Program-made: the position numbers and the translations under genes
Notes under the pieces: generated by a model
What the model was told of the DNA's origin: nothing
Seen by the model: the letters and a program-made list of their open reading frames with translations, nothing else
Databases searched by the model: none
In this document: positions 1-10,043 of the stretch, piece after piece
Numbering within the stretch: the stretch's first letter is position 1
How the letters are laid out: each line of letters opens with the position of its first letter
Assembly (NCBI RefSeq): GCF_002127325.2
Contig: NC_035449.2
Span: 80,080,693-80,144,692, forward strand
Origin: Helianthus annuus
Lineage: Eukaryota > Streptophyta > Magnoliopsida > Asterales > Asteraceae
DNA length: 64,000 nucleotides
Reading direction: 5' to 3'

Positions 1-2100
1 GGTTTATCTGAGACCTGCACTATCATGAGTATAACCACTATTTTATTCAGTAAATAACATGGGTTATGTTAAAATATCAAGTCGTTACAATTTGGGATGG
101 TTATGCTCACGTTTGATGCAAAACTATGCGGTAAAACGGTTAAAAATCGGCTTTTCGAAGGATTTTTATAAAACTGTTTTGGATCAGTAATCAAACTGAT
201 ATTTTTGCTATAAAATAAGTAATTTAACTTATATTAAGTTTACTTTGAGTTTGGTTAGTCATATGTAACTTCTGACGCCCAAAAACGTTACCAAATCGCT
301 AAAATACGCGTTTTTCAACATACACTAGAATGGGTTGTACATGGGTAAACTTTATGTGTTACAAAGTGTTATGTGTTTTATAATATGTCTATGATGACAT
401 GTTAATACTTGACAAGATTATGTGTATTACGATATTTACTATATGTCACGTTTGAGTATATATATTACGACGCGCAAATCGTAGATATATTGCTTATAAC
501 ATGATGAGGGTCACCAATAAAATCGTTCAAGTCGCAAAGTTTTTAAAATATATATATGAACTCATATATATATAATTACACCAATATAATAAAAAATAAT
601 AAATATTCGAGAAATTCTCGAAGTTATGTGAAAATTCTAAGTATCGGAGAAACTTAGGTATTTTTCTGAGTTTTTGATTATTAAATCGTTCTTATTTAGT
701 TTAGGACGAATAAACAATTTGAGGGATTGTGTTAACATATAAAAACGCACCCAAAGGTGAGTACATAGTTTCCCCTATTTTACTTTTTCAAATGTTTTGG
801 GGTGAAGCATATGTGCATAATTTTACCTTTCGTTTTCATGACATTATACATTTTTGTTACATAGTACATATAATGCATTATTTCAAAGACATTTTTTAAG
901 GTATATTGACTTAGTATACCTAACCTTGGTTTCAAAGACATTTTACTTGGCATATTGACTTAGTATGCCTATTACATGGTTTTACAAAGACATTTTCATG
1001 ACATGCTTACATTGAATAGGACATTTGGTATGTTTAACGGGTTAGTAGTACATTCATTAACATTGATCACGCCGCTCAGCAGTATGTAATAGCGCTATAG
1101 GACTTGACAAATCCCGTTCCCGCTTTCTAGGAATTTCAGAAGGGGAATGACAGAATCCGAATACATTTTTGATAAACCTTGATCCTGATAAGGGTTTATC
1201 CGATAGTCTCAAGGCTTGAGTGTATGCGATAGACAAACCGTATAAATGTTCATATCGATAAAAGCAATGGTTTTCAAAACATAACTTTTGTTTATTCAAA
1301 AACCTTGTTTTATACATGACATTTTGATTACATAAGACATTTGTTTATACATGACATTATGCATTTGGCTTGAGTAAACACTATTTATTCGCCATACAAG
1401 ACATGGTTTATACTGGACATTTGACATTTAACATTTGACATTTGACATTGGACATTGGACATTGACATTTAAACAAGACATTATTTCATGGTTATTAATA
1501 AGTGATTTAAGTAACGAGACGTGTGTAACATGATAAAAGCATGGTGGATACGCCGCTGGTACTTCCTATATATAAGTGCATTTATTATATTGCATATCAT
1601 GGCGTTATCTAAAACACTACAACAAGGACAAGACATGACATATTTTATACATATTATTTTCATTTGGTATTTACTTAACCATACAATATTCTTTTATAAC
1701 ATTTGATTTTCATATGACTTTATAAAAGAAAATATTCTATAAGGTTCATGACTACTTTTCGTTAAACATTTCTTTTAATATTCAAAGTCATGAATCTTCA
1801 ACACTAAACCTATGTTATTCACAGGCATTTTTATGCTGGTGTATTTACTTTCACATATCTTTCAGGAGAGAATGTTTCATGTGAGCGAGCTTCACTTAGG
1901 ATGACTTGGGCCTTAGCAATATAAAATCAAGAAAGTTATCGTCTTTTATGTTGTGTGTTTCATTCGAACTAAGACAATGTAATAATTTAAACTTGTAAAA
2001 CTTAACTTTACTTTTCATGTGTTTTGAAACAATAATTCTGCCACACGACTCCCCAACGTTTCCGCCGCGGTTTGTTGTTTTACGCGGTCAGGGTGTGACA
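1..2100 (+). mobile_element. 3' part of a chromovirus LTR (LTR1), left end outside window
   Basis: The right part resembles the LTR of the pol-less element at 5834-9458. Shared blocks include GGGGTGAAGCAT (about 799), the TAATAGCGCTATAGGA block (about 1087), CGCCGCTGGTACTTC (about 1550) and the terminal hairpin with GGGTGTGACA at 2091-2100. Divergence is substantial, so this is a separate, older copy. It ends in TGTGACA, the usual CA end of this LTR type, and is followed directly by RNase H coding sequence. It may be a solo or 3' LTR inserted in that pol, with the other end outside the window. No gene is seen in it. Short inverted repeats (for example 899-921 and 949-969) recall those of the intact LTR. 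Confidence 0.75.
1411..1470. repeat. Short ACATTTG/ACATTGG tandem repeat inside LTR1
   Basis: Irregular repetition of GACATTTGACATTT and GACATTGGACATT units within the LTR. Scattered GACATTT words also occur upstream from about 880, so the array seems to be a local expansion of a word already common in this LTR. Confidence 0.6.
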
Positions 2101-3834
2101 GAAAAGAACTACACTATCCACGATTTGGAATTGGGAGCAGTGGTGTTTGCACTCAAGATATGGAGACATTACTTGTACGGTATCAAGTGCACCATCTACA
2201 CCGATCACAAGAGTCTCCAGCATATCTTGGATTAGAAGGAGCTAAACATGCGACAACGTCGATGGTCGAACTCCTCAACGACTACGAGTGTGCAATCAAG
2301 TATCATCCAGGCAAGGCCAACGTTGTGGCCGATGCCCTCAGTCGGAAGGAAACCAAACCTAAGCATGTACGCATGTTACAGCTTACTATCCACTCCAGTC
2401 TCCCTACCCAAATCCGCGACGCTCAGGTTGAAGCATTGAAGGAAGAGAATCTCAGAAATGAGTCCCTGCGGGGCATGCAAAAGCGATTTGAAGTGAAGGA
2501 AGATGGTACTTACTATTTCATGGAGCGTATATTTGTTCTATTCTATGGAAACCTGTGAGAGCTTGTGATGGACGAAGTACACAAGTCTCGTTACTCGGTG
2601 CATCCTGGTTCTGACAAGATGTACCAGGATCTCAAAACTCTATACTGGTAGCTCAACATGAAAGCTAACATAGCGACTTATGTTAGTAAATGCTTGACCT
2701 GTGCTAGGGTTAAGATCGAATACCAGAAGTCATCAGGACTTCTGCAACTGCCCGAGATCCCAACATGGAAATGGGAGCAAATTTCCATGGATTTTGTCAC
2801 TAGTTTACCTAGATCTCAGTGAGGAAACGACACCATCTTGGTGATTGTGGATCGGCTGACTAAGTCTGCACACTTTCTTGCAATCAAGGAAACCGATAAG
2901 TTTTCTATGCTAGCAGACATCTACTTGAAGGAAGTAGTTGCTAGGCACAGAGTGCCAACTTCCATCATCTCTGATCGTGACCCGTGGTTTCCATCTGATT
3001 TGTGGCAAGCGATGCATAAATCCTTTGGCTCACGTCTAGACATGAGCACAACTTATCACCCACAGACGGATGGGCAGACTGAACGCACCATCCAGACTCT
3101 TGAAGACATGCTTCGAGCGTGTGTTTTTGACTTTGGTAACGACTGGGAAAGACACTTGCCTTTGGTGGAGTTTTCGAACAACAATAGTAACCATACCAGC
3201 ATTAAGGCTGCTCCGTTCGAGGCTTTGTACGGATGGAAATGCCGATCACCTCTATTCTAGGCAGAAGTTGGCGACAGCCAAATCATTGGCCCAGAACTCG
3301 TTCTCGACACAACGGAAAAGATTGCCCAAATCAGACAACGAATGGCGGCAGCTCGCGATCGTCAGAAAAGCTACGGTGATATGTGTAGGAAACCTCTCGA
3401 GTTATAGGTTGGGGTTCGAGTACTATTTAAAGTCTCACCTTGGAAAGGTGTGATTCGCTTTGGAAAACAGGGCAAACTCAATACGCGTTATGTCGGACCC
3501 TTCGAAATCACTAAGAAAATCGGCAAGGTGGCATACATACTGAATTTGCCTGAAGAACGCAGTGGTGTTCACAACGTCTTTCACGTGTCGAATCTGAAGA
3601 AGTGTCTGTTAGATGAGACCCTCAATGTTCCTTTCAAGAAACTCGTCATCGACGACCAGTTGCGCTTCGTCGAGGTACCGGTGGAAATTATGGACCGGGA
3701 GACCAAGACTCTCAAACGCAACAGGATACCTATTGTTCGAGTTCGTTGGAACTCCTGTCATGGCCCAGAGTTCACCTGGGAATGAGAGGACCAAATGAAA
3801 CGCAAGTATTCCCAGTTGTTTATGAAAGATGAGT
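2101..3834 (+). pseudogene. Decayed chromovirus pol: RNase H end, integrase, chromodomain-like tail
   Basis: The remnant reads through three frames. The first part (2101-2235) is the RNase H C-terminal region with the [20 protein letters not shown] and YTDHKSLQ motifs, ended by TAG at 2233. After a frameshift near 2264 come the RNase H end ([14 protein letters not shown]) and an integrase with a zinc-finger region (HPGSDKM, CLTC), catalytic MDFV, SDRD and TDGQTE, and the GPFEI module. The last part (3640-3834) matches the chromodomain-like tail of Tekay/Del-type chromoviruses (VRWN...GPEFTWE...KYSQLF). Several stops are explained by C-to-T changes, for example CGA to TGA at 3783. Gag, protease and RT are absent. 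It is not functional. Confidence 0.85.
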
Positions 3835-3855
3835 CCAACACTAAAGCTACTGCGG

Positions 3856-3984
3856 AATTTCGGGATGAAATTCCAAACCAACGGGGGGATGATGTGATAC
3901 CCCAAGAAAACACACAACATAACTAGCTTCCTCAGTGACTATGTGCTAAATTTCGGGACGAAATTTCTTTCAACTTGGGGATGA
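3856..3984 (+). other. Polypurine tract region of the chromovirus, duplicated
   Basis: Two near copies of the block AATTTCGGG(A)TGAAATTCC / AATTTCGGGACGAAATTTC lie about 93 bp apart, at 3856 and 3949. Each is followed by a purine-rich GGGGATGA and then TGTGA. The second copy immediately precedes LTR A and is the likely functional polypurine tract. The first is followed by TGTGATACCCC at 3893, which looks like another LTR start. The same AATTTCGGGACGAAATTTC block precedes the 3' LTR of the pol-less element (about 12380), which links the families. Confidence 0.65.
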
Positions 3985-5034
3985 TGTGACAACTCGCACT
4001 TTCAAGAGTCTTGTACTAGTTCTTTCCTGCTTTGTGTTAAGTTGTATACGTGTTAGTATGAATAAACTGGATTGAATGTTTTAAATGTGTGAAATTATTG
4101 TTAAATGTTAAGTGTTATTTATTTTATAGAAATCAATCACACAACACCTTTGGGTTGCACACCCCACTCTCGACCGCATACCCCCATTTCCTGTACATTT
4201 GTTCTCGGCCCAAATCCATTCGAACCCAAAGATGGGTCCGGCCCGTTCCCCTTGTGCGCATACAACACAAGGATTAGTGTGTAATCCTCATTATTTAGCA
4301 AAACACAAAAACACACAAACCCTAGACTCTCCTCCTCTCTCTCAATCGAAACCGAAGGCAGCCCTCCCCCTCTCTTGAAGCCCCTTGTTCCTTCGAAGCC
4401 TTCAATTGTTTCGAGCATCATTCTCTTCATCTCAGTTAGTATGCTAACACAATTAAATTGATGTTTATTAATTATTTGTATGAGTTGGTATGATCTAGGG
4501 TTACTAGAAAACTGTGTTAAACATGAATTGATGCCATGATTGATGTGTTTTGACTGATGATATGCTCATAATAATGAACTGTATGTTTACATGAACTGGA
4601 TTTAAATGTATGTGCCTGGATCGCATGAATGGTTTTGATAACTAGAGTTGCATGAATCTTAGGGTTTCGACATGAACACTATGAATGCATGATTCGATGA
4701 TGATGAACATTAGTTGATATGTTTGAGTGGTTTGATCCGATTCGATTGGCGATTGGGTTGATTGCTGTTGTTATCAAATGATGGAATGATTAGGGTTATA
4801 ATAATTGATAAGATTATGCATAATCGTGTTCATGTGAATCAATGATAATCATTGTGATTTTGTTTATTTTGATAAACGGCTACAAATTAGGATTTCTATG
4901 AATGTGAATAATTATTGATAAATATTGATGTTTGATCTGATCGAAACGTGCCTAAATTGATAATTGATGTTTCGAAAATTAAGGACAATTAATAAAGGAA
5001 ATCTGTTACATCTTCATGGGTTTCGACTGAGGTT

Positions 5035-5272
5035 GCGAATCGAGACCCCTTGGTTCCGACTCGAGACCAGACAACACAAAACAAGAGAACTCGAGACCAT
5101 GGTTGCGGGTCCGGTTTCGACTCGAGACCTGACTCGAGACCTCATGGTCTCGACTTGCATTGCAAAACTCGAGACCCCCTAATCTCGACTCGAGACCCTT
5201 TGGACTATAACTCGAGACCGCATGATCTCGACTCGAGATCTCTAGTTTCGACTCGAGACCTCATGGTCTCGA
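5035..5272. repeat. CTCGAGACC palindromic repeat array in LTR A
   Basis: About ten irregular copies of ACTCGAGACC, several paired with GGTCTCGA so that the unit forms a palindrome (for example GGTCTCGACT...CTCGAGACC). Spacing is 18-35 bp. The comparable part of the related solo LTR (about 22956-23450) carries a different repeat, GTCCGAGTTT, so this segment is replaced or expanded independently in each subfamily. Confidence 0.8.
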
Positions 5273-5828
5273 CACTTAACTTACCTGGGCCGCACCGAAT
5301 TGGAACTCGCACACTGTCAACAGGCCCATATACTTGGGCCTCACACTTGGGCTTTAAACGTGCACTTGTATGTTACTGTTAATTGTCATGCTATACGTGC
5401 TATGTCGTGAACCTTGCTTGTATGCAACCTGTTAGTATACGTGTAGAACTATGTGTTTACTACTTGAATACGAACCTGACTTGTATGGTAACCATAATAG
5501 GACGTGGTTGACCACATTAGCTCAAGTTACTTTTGTCTGCCGAGCTAATCTAAGGTGAGTTCACCCTTTGGTTAAAAGCATGTAATTTCCGATGGTTTGG
5601 GAATGGGTCAAACAACAACTATCCACCTTGGGTGGGATGCAACTGCGTATTTTACTTAGGTAGAATACGTACAACCCGTCCTCCTGGTGAAGGACTACAA
5701 CCGTTATAATACATGTCTTAAGCATACTGGACAACAACTCTATCTGAAAGTCCCGACTCATTTTTATACCAACTTAATCGCCAGGCCAATGGCGAACGGG
5801 TTTTTAGTTAAATTATGCTATTAGGTTT

Positions 5829-5833
5829 AATAA
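5829..5833. other. Target-site duplication AATAA, left copy
   Basis: AATAA directly precedes TGTGACACC at 5834 and recurs directly after the 3' LTR at 16040-16044. This defines the ends of the inserted element and shows that it landed in LTR A. Confidence 0.95.
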
Positions 5834-6919
5834 TGTGACACCTGTGTCACTTCAACCATCAAACAAATGCCAAACCAATGAAATATTGTATTTCATACTT
5901 GGGATTTGTAAAAATATATGTATTGTTTGCACATATCAATTCTTGTCCGATTTCAAGCTCAAAATCGCTTTCTAGAAGGTTATACGCGCACTAATGCGTA
6001 AATATAACCAGTTTAACACAACAAACACTCTGGAATAGTGAAATAGGCTTAACATACCTTAAATAACCTTCACATAACTTAGAAATAAGTTTTGAATGGT
6101 TTGGTGTGTTGAAATCAAGTTTATTCGCTTACAGGGACTAAATTCGACAAACTGCGAAAGTATGCCAATCTGAACTGTAACGAACATTCCGGAACATGAT
6201 CATAAGTTAAACACACCTTAAATATCCTTTACATAGCTTAGAAATAGGCTTTGAGGGGTTTGGTGTGCTAAAACAAACTTTATGCTCATTCAGGGACTAA
6301 AAGTGTCAAAAAGTGCATAAGTTTGCATTTTCGCGCATAACTTACGTTCTGAATACGTCCGGACATCCAAAAATTTATGTAAGCATTAAAATATAATGTT
6401 TTAATGTTTGGCATGAGAAAAATCCATTCGTCGCGCAATTTGGATCGTTTTTCGCGCTTATGCGCATTCCGTCGTAATTAAGCGAACATCGCGATCGTAC
6501 GACCAAACGAACCGACATCCGAAATATTTTTGAGCATGTTTTGAGTTCCCTATGCTTTAACTTCATTTTAAAGCCTTGAAATGAGGTTAACGGGGCTTAA
6601 ACGTGTCAAAAATGGGCCGAAACGCATGTTTCTAAGCTGCAGGGACCAAAAGTGACAAATCTGTCAAAGTTTCCTCAGGCGGGGCGCGTAAGGATTCTCC
6701 CAAACCTTAGGCGGGCCGCGTGAGGTCCCCAGATCTGCAAAAATGGTTTTAACAGCTGGTTGCAGCTGTTTTGCACCTCCAAACCACTTGCAAATGGTTT
6801 CTAAGCAAACTAGGGGCTGTTTTGGGACTCCCATGGTTTTATAAATCAATGGGCTATAGGTGGATGGCCAAGATTGAAGCACGCTTTGCGAGGAACGATC
6901 TTAACGGCTCTACAAATCC

Positions 6920-6927
6920 TATAAATA
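6920..6927 (+). promoter_or_regulatory. LTR promoter TATA box (gag-only element)
   Basis: TATAAATA in a GC-richer context, followed about 30 bp later by the CCTCACACTTG region, where transcription would be expected to start. The same site in the 3' LTR is at 13501. If this is the promoter, the leader RNA is long (about 2.5 kb of LTR plus about 0.6 kb before gag) and includes both hairpin series. Confidence 0.6.
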
Positions 6928-7083
6928 CCCCTCCATGTTTTGCCCATTTTCCTCACACTTGAATTCTGAGGTTGCTCTCTAAGTTGGGGTGCTTTGACAC
7001 TTCATACCTGAGAGTACTCGGAATTCAATCTTGCGGGGACCCGTTGTAAGTATTCTTTCGTTCTTTTATTGCTTTTCGAGTCC

Positions 7084-7532
7084 GAAAGTCAAACTTTGTT
7101 TGACTTTCTGCATTGACCAGTTTATGGTCAATGCGAAGTTCGTTTGAACTTCATAACGTGAGCGTAATCACGTTGGTTATAGTCCCTAGCGACTATACCC
7201 ACTGATTACCACGTTATCTAGGCTTAGTGACGAGTCGTAGTTTTGGTCAAAATGCGTTTTCTTGCGCATTTTGTAACCAAACTACTTTAGGGTATTAAAA
7301 CCGTTTGTTTTAATACCAAACCTGTTTTCTAACCTTACTAAACATGTTCTAGCATGTTTAGCTCGTCGCTTTTAGTTTTGTGCTTGTCTAGGGTCGTAAA
7401 GGTAAGCGATCTAAACAATCGCTTATGCTTACGAACCCGACCCATTTGGTCGATCATTAGGATCCAACCAAACACATTAGGTGACCATAGTGTATAGGGA
7501 ATAACCTTTCAAGGATTATACCTTATGGTCAC
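7084..7532. repeat. Series of about nine consecutive short inverted repeats in the LTR
   Basis: Arms pair perfectly or nearly so, and most are adjacent. Positions are 7084-7108 (11-bp stem, 3-nt loop), 7110-7134 (10 bp), 7135-7152 (7 bp), 7155-7174 (7 bp), 7178-7197 (7 bp), 7237-7285 (about 18 bp with bulges), 7291-7317 (11 bp), 7338-7361 (9 bp), 7404-7424 (7 bp, with an outer arm from 7391) and 7481-7532 (9-bp outer stem). An 8-bp hairpin also lies upstream at 6751-6770. The sequences differ from each other, so this is not a simple tandem repeat. The same series is in the 3' LTR (13665-14113). Confidence 0.9.
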
Positions 7533-8381
7533 GCCATTTAAATAGTTGTATGATAGGTAATGTATGTGCCTTAGGTAAATTACCAAAATACCCTTTTTAC
7601 ACTAAAATCCATTTTAAGCTTATGTAACATAATTTTTGGTATCTAAACTGATTTGGCAACAATATTAAACATGTTAAGGCATATCTTGCTTGTCATAGGA
7701 CTAGTTAAGCATTCCAAACGCATTTTACGCAGACGACACGTTAAAGTAGCATAAGCTACCTAAGCGGGTCGTAACGGGTCAAAAGCACTTAGGTTAGGTT
7801 TCGTTTTAGTATGAAGGCTTTGTCAAACCATATTACATAAGTTCCCACACTTATTTGGTTTACGAACCCTCGTACTACCCGATCCTCCGATAGGTCCGGT
7901 TATTAATATAGATGCCTTTATAGGTGCCGTTTGATTCCGTGATCTTCTAGCATTGCTTGGTGGTTATCCTACGACTTCTAAGCAATCTCAAGTGAGTACA
8001 TAGTCCCCTCTTTTACTGTTTTCAAACATTTTGGGGTGAAGCATGTGTACCTATCTGTTATTTTCATGATTTCAAAGTATAATTGATTATACATGTTAGT
8101 ATTTATCTTTTGACAAACTAAATGATTATTTTTGACATAAACACTGATTTTTCAAAGATTATAAAATAAATTGTTGGAATAGTACTCACTTTGTTCACCA
8201 GATCGGTTGGTAGTATGATATAGCGCTATAGGATTTGACACCCCATTCCTGTTGTCATGGAATGTCTGAAACCAATTTGTTTCTCCATCCAAATAGGGAT
8301 TGCCTTCGTGGTATTCCTATAGTCTCAAAGGTGTAGTTTGATGCACTAGGTCTGACTGAATTCATAAATCACACTGTTATT

Positions 8382-8733
8382 GTATATTTTGATATACTCC
8401 CAAAAGTATAGTTTGATATACTCTCATGTGTGGTATTGTACAAAACCAACATATATTTTTTTGTTAATAACCAAAACATAGTTTAATATGTTATTTATAC
8501 AACCCAAAGCATATTTTGATATGTTCTTTATACAATCCAAAACATAGTTTAATATGTTATTTATACAACCCAAAGCATATTTTGATATGTTATTCTCATA
8601 GTCCAAGGCATATTTGTAATATGTTGTTTTCAACCAAAAACATAATTTATTATGTTATATATAAATCCAAGTATACTTTTAATATACTACTAAAAATTAT
8701 TATTTTTAACAACTAAAGTATATTTAATATACT
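8382..8733. repeat. AT-rich hairpin series in the LTR
   Basis: About ten short inverted repeats spaced 30-45 bp apart: 8382-8397, 8405-8422, 8475-8492, 8508-8525, 8541-8558, 8574-8591, about 8608, 8639-8656, 8670-8688 and 8717-8733. Arms change together, for example AGTATA/TATACT, AACATA/TATGTT and GTATAT/ATATAC. The mirrored copy is at 14963-15314. The older LTR1 has the same type at 899-921 (AGGTATA/TATACCT) and 949-969 (GGCATA/TATGCC). Confidence 0.85.
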
Positions 8734-9465
8734 ATTTGTTATACAATTGGGTTTTGGTTAGTGTTTGGATAACGGGACGGGTGTAATATGATGAAAACAT
8801 GGTAGATACGCCGCTGGTACTTCTTATATATAAGTGTTTTCATCGCATTACATATCGTGGCGTTATTTAGTACACTTGGGTTAACGGTTTTGGAACTGAA
8901 ATATATTCTAATATGTTATTCAACTTTCTTAAATCAAAGTATATTTTTATATATACTAGAAACCTTTTTAGCAAAATATTGTTTTTCAAACAATACATTT
9001 TTAAACAAACTTATTCTACTTACTTATTTAATTTCCTATGTATTATTATTTTATATCATCTGATTTCTTACAAATGATTTATAAAAGAAAACCTTTTTCA
9101 AGGATCATGACTACTTTTATTAAAACCTTTTCTTTAAACTTATAAGTCATGAATCTTAAATCAATAAAACCTATGTACTCACCGGCATTTTTATGCTGAC
9201 GTACCTATTTTTACACATGTTTCAGGTACTGCTCTGTGACGATTGATGATATATGCTACACATAGGATGGACTCGTGCCTTAGCAACTTTAAAACTTGGA
9301 AGATAATAGTTGTAATTATTTGATTGTATTAAAACAATGAGTTCATTTATTCAATAAAACAAAATTATTTATTCCATGGTTGTGAAACAATGATTCTGTT
9401 ACAACACTCCCCGACGTTTCCGCCACGTTTTGTTGTTTTACGTGGTCGGGGTGTGACAGAAAAGT

Positions 9466-9478
9466 TGGTATCAGAGCC
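9466..9478 (+). promoter_or_regulatory. Primer-binding site, initiator tRNA-Met type
   Basis: TGGTATCAGAGCC lies 7 nt after the 5' LTR and is complementary to the 3' end of plant initiator tRNA-Met, the usual primer of chromoviruses and many copia elements. It marks the start of minus-strand DNA synthesis. The 565 bp from here to the gag start hold no other feature that I can support. Confidence 0.92.
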
Positions 9479-10043
9479 AATGGTTATAGGGAATTAGGTT
9501 ATTAGTAATGCTTTAACCTAGACTATAACCTTCCTAGGACCCTAGCACAAGTTATCTTGTGTTTAGTTTTAAAACAATACCGTCACTTATTCTTAGGTGA
9601 CAACCACAATAAGAACACAAATTTCTATCCCGCTTTGAAAACTAATCATCTGTTTTAGGATGATTTATTATATGGTTTTGTACCCTTTAAGTTTTCAAAA
9701 TCCCATCAAAGTTTGGTCTAAATAATGTGAACACGTGCAAACTGGAAGGGTGGGTGCCTGTACCCTGAGTTTTCTGTCTAAGGCTAGAGTGTTCGTACAA
9801 ATCCGCAGTATCGGACCAGTCACTCTTACCTGGGAACTCTTGGGGTGAGTGTCCACTTATAGGCGAGCATTTCTTCGCGATACATTATTTTTGACCTATT
9901 TACTTTGATTAATCTCTGTGTGTCGTTTGTTGCTTTGTAGTAACAATCAAATGACCACCATCTTTGCTTTCATCAATTTTGTCTCATCTCATTCTTTTTG
10001 TCTAATCCTTTCACTTGTTTTCCTTCCTATTTCCCCTTTTAGA

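Larger units (their letters stand above)
3985..5833 (+). mobile_element. LTR A, left part (3' LTR of the decayed chromovirus)
   Basis: Starts TGTGACAACTCG directly after the polypurine tract. The solo LTR at 22156 starts with the same word. It is cut at 5833 by the pol-less element and resumes at 16045, giving about 2416 bp in total against 2396 bp for the solo LTR. Open frames inside, such as one near 4089-4277, are short and unsupported. The 300-bp stretches here hold only LTR sequence and the CTCGAGACC repeat array. Confidence 0.8.
5834..9458 (+). repeat. 5' LTR of the gag-only element (3625 bp)
   Basis: Begins with the inverted repeat TGTGACACCTGTGTCAC and ends GGGGTGTGACA. It contains a TATA box at 6920, a hairpin series at 7084-7532, an AT-rich hairpin series at 8382-8733 and a terminal hairpin at about 9409-9451. 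It is identical by eye to 12415-16039, offset 6581, except at 7722. Short open frames inside (for example 8424-8633 on the minus strand) fall in the hairpin repeats and are not credible genes. Confidence 0.95.

Noticed and set aside
1057..1317. 86-residue minus-strand frame in LTR1
   Set aside because: Lies within LTR sequence shared in diverged form with 5834-9458, where the frame is not kept.
8424..8716. Overlapping open frames on both strands (69 and 66 residues) in the gag-only LTR, repeated at 15005-15297
   Set aside because: They are translations of the AT-rich hairpin repeats, lack any start context or homology signal and are duplicated only because the LTR is.
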